Source: Streptomyces sp. A1136 (lineage in GTDB: Bacteria > Actinomycetota > Actinomycetes > Streptomycetales > Streptomycetaceae). From it: a stretch of DNA of 64,000 nt. The notes below the pieces were generated by a model, which saw only the letters and a list, made by a program, of their open reading frames with translations, searched no databases and had not been told where the DNA came from. Location: positions 62,001 to 126,000 of the forward strand of contig NZ_SSBJ01000013.1 of NCBI RefSeq assembly GCF_004795055.1. The letters are read 5' to 3'. A program made the position numbers and the translations under genes. Of the stretch, positions 59,080 to 64,000 are shown in pieces; positions within the stretch are counted from its first letter, which is position 1; each line of letters begins with the position of its first letter.

Positions 59080-62000
59080 GTGATCACCTCCCCCTCCGAC
59101 CGCTCAGAGCGGCGCACGCGTACCTCCGACGCGTACCGCCTGGTGCGCACCGGGCCGGAACGGGTGGCTCCCCCTGTCCTGGACGCAGCGCAACGCGCGG
59201 TGGTTGAGCACACCGGCGGGCCTCTGTTGGTGCTGGCCGGGCCGGGCACCGGCAAGACCACCACGCTGATCGAGGCGGCCGCCGCCCGGGTCGAGGCGGG
59301 CACCGACCCGGCCCGCGTCCTGATCCTGACCTTCAGCCGCAAGGCGGCCGTCGAACTGCGCGACCGGGCGGCCCTGAGGCTCGGCGGCGCCCGCGCCCCG
59401 CAGGCCACCACCTTCCACTCGTTCTGCTACGGCCTGGTCCGCGCGCACCAGGACACAGACCTCTTCGCCGACCCGCTGCGGCTGCTGTCCGGCCCGGAGC
59501 AGGACGTGATGGTCCGCACCCTGCTGGAGGGGCAGCGCCGCATCCGCTCCATCCGCTGGCCCGACGACCTGCGGGCCGCGCTGACCACCCGGGGGTTCGC
59601 CGACGAGGTCCGCGCGGTGCTGGCCCGCGCGCGCGAGCTGGGGCTCGGCCCCGAGGCCCTGTCCGACTTCGCCCGGCGGATCGGCCGGCCGGACTGGCAG
59701 GCGGCCGCCGCGTTCCTCTCGGAGTACCTGGACGTCCTGGACATGCAGGGCACGCTGGACTACGCGGAGCTGCTCCACCGCGCGGTGCTCCTCGCGGAAC
59801 GCACACCGTCCCTGGCCTCCGCCTACGACGTGATCTACGTGGACGAGTACCAGGACACGGACGCCTCGCAGCTGCGACTGCTGCGCGCGCTGAACGGCCC
59901 GGGCGGGACGCTGGTGGCCTTCGGCGACCCGGACCAGTCGATCTACGCGTTCCGGGGCGCCGACATCAACAACATCCTCGACTTCGAGGGCTCCTTCCCC
60001 GGGGCGCGGGTACAGGCCCTGACGGTGGGTCGCCGCTCCGGGGCGGCCCTGCTGGCCGCGACCCGGCTGCTCACGTCCCGCATGCCGGTGCCGCGGCTGC
60101 CCGCGGCGGCGGTACGGGCGCACCGGGCGCTGCGTCCCGTGCGGGAGGGCGGGCGCGTGGAGGTGTACACCTACCCGACGGCCGGCGCGGAACTCGACAA
60201 CATCGCCGACATCCTGCGGCGGGCCCACCTGGAGGACGGCGTGCCGTGGCGGGACATGGCCGTCCTGGTCCGCGCGGGCGGCCGCACGCTCCCGGCGATG
60301 CGGCGCGCGCTGATCTCCGCCGGGGTCCCGGCGGAGACGGACGGCACGGACACCCCGCTCCGCCACGAACCGGCCGTGGCCCCCCTGCTGACGGCCCTCC
60401 GACTGGCGGCCACGGCCGCGGCCTCCGCCTCGGTCGCCTCGGCCCTGCCCGCGTTCCTCCCCGCCGGCGCGGACGGGTCGGGTGTGCCCGGTTCCGCCCG
60501 AGCCGGCGCCGTGCCTCCGGCGGGCCCGGCCGAAGCCCCCACCTCGGCTGCCGCAGCCCCGGGCCCGGGGGGTGGCGGGCGTTCGGTGGCCGCTGTCGAC
60601 GCCGACGTCCTGACCGACGCCGACGGGCCGGTCGGTCCCGGGAGCGTGGCCGAGCAGGCCGGGTCCGGTCCCGGCGACGCGCCTCGCCCCGCCGCTCCGG
60701 CGGGTTCCTCCGGCCCGGGGCCTGATGTGGTCCCGTCCGAGAACGCTGCCTCGGCCGGGCCCGGCGAAGGCGCCGGGCCCCTGGGGTCGGCGGGTGCGGC
60801 CGATTCCTCCGGGCCGGGCGGGGGCGCCGGCCAGGCCTCCGGTGCCGCCGGCGGCGACGGCGCGGGCGAGGGGGCCACGCCGTCGGCGGACGCCGTCCGA
60901 CCCGGCGCGGCCGACGCGTCGGCCGACGTGGCGGAGGTCGCCGCCGCCGGGCAGACCGGCTCCGGCGAGCCCGGTGAGGAGGCGGACGAGGAGGTCCTCG
61001 CCGGCGTGGCCCCGTCCGTCGGTGACGGCGGGGACGAGGGCTGGGTGGGGGTCGAGGCGGCCGTCGCGTTGCTCGGGTCGCCTCTCGGGGGCATGGACGC
61101 CGCCGACCTGCGGCGGCTGGGGCGGGCCTTGCGGGAAGAGGAGCGGGCCGCCGGGGTCACCGTGCCCGCACCCTCCGACGTGCTGCTCGCCCGCGCCCTC
61201 GCCGAGCCCGAGCGGCTCGTCGCCCACGACCCCGCCTACGCCCGCGGCGCCCAGCGCCTCGGGCTGCTCCTGCGCAAGGCCCGCGAGCTCCTCGAAGGCG
61301 GCGGCACGGCAGAAGAGGCCCTCTGGCTCCTGTGGGACGGCACCCCCTGGCCCCAGCGCCTGGAGCGGAGCGCCCGCCGCGGCGGCCCCGCCGGTCGCAA
61401 CGCCGACCGCGACCTCGACGCCGTCTGCGCCCTCTTCGACACCGCCGCCCGGGCCGAGGAACGTACCGGCGGCCGCGGCGCCCTCAACCTCCTCGAACAG
61501 CTCGAAGCCGAGGACATCGCCGCCGACACCCTCACCCGCAAGGCGCACCGCTGCGACGCCGTCCGGCTGATGACCGCCCACCGCTCCAAGGGGCTCGAAT
61601 GGGGCCTCGTCGTCGTCGCCGGCGTCCAGGAAGGGCTCTGGCCCGACCTCCGCCGCCGCGGCTCCCTCCTGGAGGCCGACCGCATCGGCCGCGACGGTCT
61701 CGCCGACCCGCTCACCCCCGGCGCGCTCCTCGCCGAGGAGCGCCGTCTCTTCTACGTCGCCGCCACCCGCGCCCGCCACCGCCTCGTCGTCACCGCCGTC
61801 AAGGCCCCCGCCGAGGACGGAGACCAGCCCTCCCGCTTCCTCACCGAACTCGGCGTACCGGTCAAGGACGTCACCGGCCGCCCCCGCCGCCCCCTCTCCG
61901 TCCCGGCGCTCGTCGCCGAACTCCGTGCCACCACCGTCGACCCCGAGGCCTCCGAGGCGATGCGCGACGCCGCCGCCCGCCGGCTGGCCCGCCTCGCCGC

Positions 62001-62913
62001 GCTCACCGACGACGAGGACCGGCCCCTGGTCCCCGCCGCCCACCCGCAGCGCTGGTGGGGGCTCTACGAACCCACCCGCAGCGCCGTCCCGCTGCGCGAC
62101 CGCGACCGACCCGTCGCCCTCTCCGGCAGCGCCCTGGACCAGCTCGCCAACACCTGTTCGCTCCAGTGGTTCCTCGGCCGGGAGGTCAAGGCCGACGCCC
62201 CCTCCACCGCCGCCCAGGGCTTCGGCAACGTCGTCCACGTCCTGGCCGACGAGGTCGCCTCCGGCCGGACCCCCGCCGACCTCGCCGTCCTGATGGAACG
62301 CCTCGACTCCGTCTGGGACGCCCTCGCCTTCGACGCCCCCTGGAAGTCCCGCCAGGAGAAGGACAACGCCCGCGCCGCCCTCGAACGCTTCCTGCGCTGG
62401 CACGCCACCGACCGGGGAGGCAGGGCGGCCGTGGCCACGGAGCACGAGTTCGACGTCACCCTCGAAGCGGGCGACTTCGCCGTTCGCGTCCGGGGCTCCA
62501 TGGACCGGGTCGAATCGGACCCGCAGGGGCGTGCGTACGTCGTCGACTTCAAGACCGGCAAGGCCGCGCCCACCAAGGACGAGGTCGCGCGCCACCCCCA
62601 GCTCGCGGTGTACCAGCTCGCGGTCCGCGAAGGCGCCGTCGACGAGGTCTTCGACGGCCGCCGCCCCGAACCGGGCGGCGCCGAACTCGTACAGCTGCGT
62701 CAAGGCGCCGCCAAGCGCGACGGCGGCGATCAGGTGCCGAAGGTCCAGGCGCAGCAGCCCCTGGACGGCGACTGGGCCGCCGACCTGCTCGCCACCGCCG
62801 CCGGTCGGGTCCTGGACGAGCGCTTCACCCCCAGCACCGGACAGCACTGCGACCACTGCTCCTTCCGCAGCGCGTGCAGCGCCCGCCCGGAGGGCCGCCA
62901 CACCGTGGAGTGA
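59080..62913 (+). CDS. adnB: AdnB-type UvrD-like helicase with RecB-family nuclease
   Basis: This 1277-residue subunit belongs to an AdnAB-type helicase-nuclease that processes DNA double-strand breaks. The UvrD motor has Walker A GPGTGKTTT, Walker B DEYQDTD, motif III GDPDQSIYAFRG and late motifs LMTAHRSKGLEW and FYVAATRAR. The C-terminal nuclease has VVDFKTGK (catalytic Asp and Lys, about residue 1153) and cysteines for an Fe-S cluster (ANTCSLQWF; CDHCSFRSAC). About 200 residues (445-650) between motor lobes are Gly/Pro/Ala/Ser-rich, absent from the typical 1050-1100-residue mycobacterial protein. The GTG at 59080 is chosen because upstream codons lack homology-like composition. Confidence 0.9.
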   Translation: MITSPSDRSERRTRTSDAYRLVRTGPERVAPPVLDAAQRAVVEHTGGPLLVLAGPGTGKTTTLIEAAAARVEAGTDPARVLILTFSRKAAVELRDRAALRLGGARAPQATTFHSFCYGLVRAHQDTDLFADPLRLLSGPEQDVMVRTLLEGQRRIRSIRWPDDLRAALTTRGFADEVRAVLARARELGLGPEALSDFARRIGRPDWQAAAAFLSEYLDVLDMQGTLDYAELLHRAVLLAERTPSLASAYDVIYVDEYQDTDASQLRLLRALNGPGGTLVAFGDPDQSIYAFRGADINNILDFEGSFPGARVQALTVGRRSGAALLAATRLLTSRMPVPRLPAAAVRAHRALRPVREGGRVEVYTYPTAGAELDNIADILRRAHLEDGVPWRDMAVLVRAGGRTLPAMRRALISAGVPAETDGTDTPLRHEPAVAPLLTALRLAATAAASASVASALPAFLPAGADGSGVPGSARAGAVPPAGPAEAPTSAAAAPGPGGGGRSVAAVDADVLTDADGPVGPGSVAEQAGSGPGDAPRPAAPAGSSGPGPDVVPSENAASAGPGEGAGPLGSAGAADSSGPGGGAGQASGAAGGDGAGEGATPSADAVRPGAADASADVAEVAAAGQTGSGEPGEEADEEVLAGVAPSVGDGGDEGWVGVEAAVALLGSPLGGMDAADLRRLGRALREEERAAGVTVPAPSDVLLARALAEPERLVAHDPAYARGAQRLGLLLRKARELLEGGGTAEEALWLLWDGTPWPQRLERSARRGGPAGRNADRDLDAVCALFDTAARAEERTGGRGALNLLEQLEAEDIAADTLTRKAHRCDAVRLMTAHRSKGLEWGLVVVAGVQEGLWPDLRRRGSLLEADRIGRDGLADPLTPGALLAEERRLFYVAATRARHRLVVTAVKAPAEDGDQPSRFLTELGVPVKDVTGRPRRPLSVPALVAELRATTVDPEASEAMRDAAARRLARLAALTDDEDRPLVPAAHPQRWWGLYEPTRSAVPLRDRDRPVALSGSALDQLANTCSLQWFLGREVKADAPSTAAQGFGNVVHVLADEVASGRTPADLAVLMERLDSVWDALAFDAPWKSRQEKDNARAALERFLRWHATDRGGRAAVATEHEFDVTLEAGDFAVRVRGSMDRVESDPQGRAYVVDFKTGKAAPTKDEVARHPQLAVYQLAVREGAVDEVFDGRRPEPGGAELVQLRQGAAKRDGGDQVPKVQAQQPLDGDWAADLLATAAGRVLDERFTPSTGQHCDHCSFRSACSARPEGRHTVE

Positions 62914-63003
62914 CCCCCCCCGGGCGGGTGGCCGATCGGGACGGCGGGGCGGCGACCGGGAGGGCGGCCGGGGACGCCGGCGGGGAGTGTCGGTGCGGGC
63001 GGC

Positions 63004-63015
63004 TAGCCTTTTCGG
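63004..63015 (+). promoter_or_regulatory. Leaderless -10 element of adnA
   Basis: TAGCCT (63004-63009) is followed by six bases and the GTG at 63016, without a ribosome-binding site, about 90 bases after the adnB stop. Confidence 0.45.
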
Positions 63016-64000
63016 GTGTCCGCGCGTCCGGCCGGCCCCCCGGCCCTCACCGATCCCGAGCAGCTCAAGGAGCTCCTCGGGATTCCCTTCACGCCGGAAC
63101 AACTGGCCTGTGCGACCGCACCGGCGGCCCCCCAGGTCATCGTCGCGGGAGCGGGCTCCGGCAAGACCACCGTCATGGCCGCGCGCGTGGTCTGGCTGGT
63201 CGGCACGGGCGCGGTCGCGCCCGAGCAGGTCCTCGGCCTGACCTTCACCAACAAGGCGGCCGGGGAACTCGCCGAGCGCGTCCGCAAGGCCCTTGCGCGC
63301 GCCGGCATCAGCGACCCCGATCCCTTCCCCGATCCCTTTCCGGACCCTTCCTCGGCCGGGAGGGCCGGGAGGGCCGGGACGGAGCCGGGCGCGGCCGCCG
63401 GAGAGCCGCGCATCTCCACCTACCACGCCTTCGCCGGGCAGCTCCTCAAGGACCACGGCCTGCGCATCGGGCTGGAACCCAGCGCCCGGCTCCTCGCGGA
63501 CGCCACCCGCTTCCAGCTCGCCGCCCGCGTGCTGCGCGAGGCCCCCGGCCCGTACCCCTCGCTGACGAAGTCCCTCCCCGACCTGGTCAGCGACGTGCTC
63601 GCGCTCGACGCCGAACTGTCCGAGCACCTGGTCGCCCCCGAGGAACTGCGGACGTACGACACCCGGCTCCTGGACGAACTCGCCGGCACCAAGCTCACCA
63701 ACGACGACCTGCGCAAGGTCCCCGAGGCGGTACGCGGCCGGCTCGAACTGCTGGAGCTCACCGAGCGCTACCGCGACGCCAAACGCTCCCGCGACCTGCT
63801 CGACTTCAGCGACCAGATAGCCCTGTCCGCGCGGCTCGCCACCACCCGGCCCGAGGTCGGGGCGCTGCTGCGCGAGGAGTTCCGGGTCGTCCTGCTCGAC
63901 GAGTACCAGGACACCTCCGTCGCGCAGCGGCTGCTGCTCTCCGGCCTGTTCGGCGCCGGCACGGGCCACGCCGTGACCGCCGTCGGCGACCCCTGCCAGG
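63016..64000 (+). CDS. adnA: AdnA-type helicase-nuclease subunit, 3' end cut off
   Basis: These are the first 328 residues of a second UvrD-like protein running off the window. FTPEQLACATAPAAPQVIVAG leads to Walker A AGSGKTTVM, motif Ia TFTNKAAGELAERV, TYHAFAGQLL and Walker B VVLLDEYQDTSVAQ, ending at VGDPCQ (motif III). A Pro/Asp-rich insertion (DPDPFPDPFPDPSSAGRAG) interrupts the first lobe. By order and relatedness it is the partner of the upstream AdnB; a RecB-type nuclease at its C-terminus is expected from the family but lies outside the window. Confidence 0.9.
   Translation, partial: MSARPAGPPALTDPEQLKELLGIPFTPEQLACATAPAAPQVIVAGAGSGKTTVMAARVVWLVGTGAVAPEQVLGLTFTNKAAGELAERVRKALARAGISDPDPFPDPFPDPSSAGRAGRAGTEPGAAAGEPRISTYHAFAGQLLKDHGLRIGLEPSARLLADATRFQLAARVLREAPGPYPSLTKSLPDLVSDVLALDAELSEHLVAPEELRTYDTRLLDELAGTKLTNDDLRKVPEAVRGRLELLELTERYRDAKRSRDLLDFSDQIALSARLATTRPEVGALLREEFRVVLLDEYQDTSVAQRLLLSGLFGAGTGHAVTAVGDPCQ

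Noticed and set aside
59104..63969. 1621-residue open frame on the minus strand opposite adnB/adnA
   Set aside because: It is antisense to two clear helicase genes, has a Gly/Val/Glu-dominated composition and no domain; it is open only because stops are rare in GC-rich shadow frames.

Overview
The window is a high-G+C (roughly 70% or more) actinobacterial chromosome segment, almost certainly from a Streptomyces. The evidence is the strong third-position G/C bias, frequent GTG and some TTG starts, mycothiol and MoeZ genes, a SigE/RseA-type ECF pair and many Streptomyces-type conserved small proteins. It is ordinary core chromosome: I saw no rRNA, tRNA, insertion sequence, phage or CRISPR. From memory, gene content and order match the S. 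coelicolor SCO511x-SCO518x region. Two Mycobacterium tuberculosis blocks also fit (about Rv1170-Rv1239, mshB to corA, and about Rv3201-Rv3211, adnAB to rhlE). I could not run alignments to confirm either.

Layout. 1-3806: end of an oligopeptide/dipeptide ABC transporter operon (two permeases, two ATPases). 4142-8008: a small membrane protein, mshB (mycothiol), a membrane protein and a large proline/glycine-rich cell-envelope protein. 8187-11720: a translationally coupled ABC-2 exporter plus NarL-type two-component system behind a perfect palindrome. 11798-13569: SirB1-like and GNAT genes. 13687-18199: ferredoxin, dapC, a secreted repeat protein, a lysozyme-fold-like protein and dapE (lysine/diaminopimelate branch). 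18264-22405: LOG-family protein, FolP2-type protein, DivIVA-like protein, tag, enoyl-CoA hydratase, DUF3117. 22515-26806: O-methyltransferase, ECF sigma factor, zinc anti-sigma, HtrA protease and TatB, an envelope-stress neighbourhood. 26943-33711: unknown gene, Mrp, DUF1003, MgtE-N/CBS protein, lipoprotein, CorA. 34121-38511: SUFU-like protein, zinc-ribbon protein, PHP phosphoesterase, MarC, small protein, hydrolase. 38623-46464: DEAD-box helicase, ferritin-like protein, DUF3107, TetR, hydrolase and a DUF3152 metzincin-like protein. 46651-52394: a coupled set of PelF-like glycosyltransferase, membrane protein, 12-codon leader, epimerase and spherulin-4 protein, then moeZ. 52565-64000: secreted tripeptidyl-peptidase-like lipoprotein, MerR regulator, a kinase-fold/flippase fusion, an alkyltransferase-like protein, and adnB with the start of adnA.

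Most interesting points. The 46651-51152 cassette resembles a stripped-down Pel/galactosaminogalactan polysaccharide locus. The 967-residue protein fuses a degenerate kinase fold to a flippase-like membrane domain. DUF3152 carries a textbook metzincin zinc motif. Many genes share one leaderless promoter geometry (TAnnnT, six or seven bases, start codon). Several perfect palindromes sit directly upstream of operons and look like operators.
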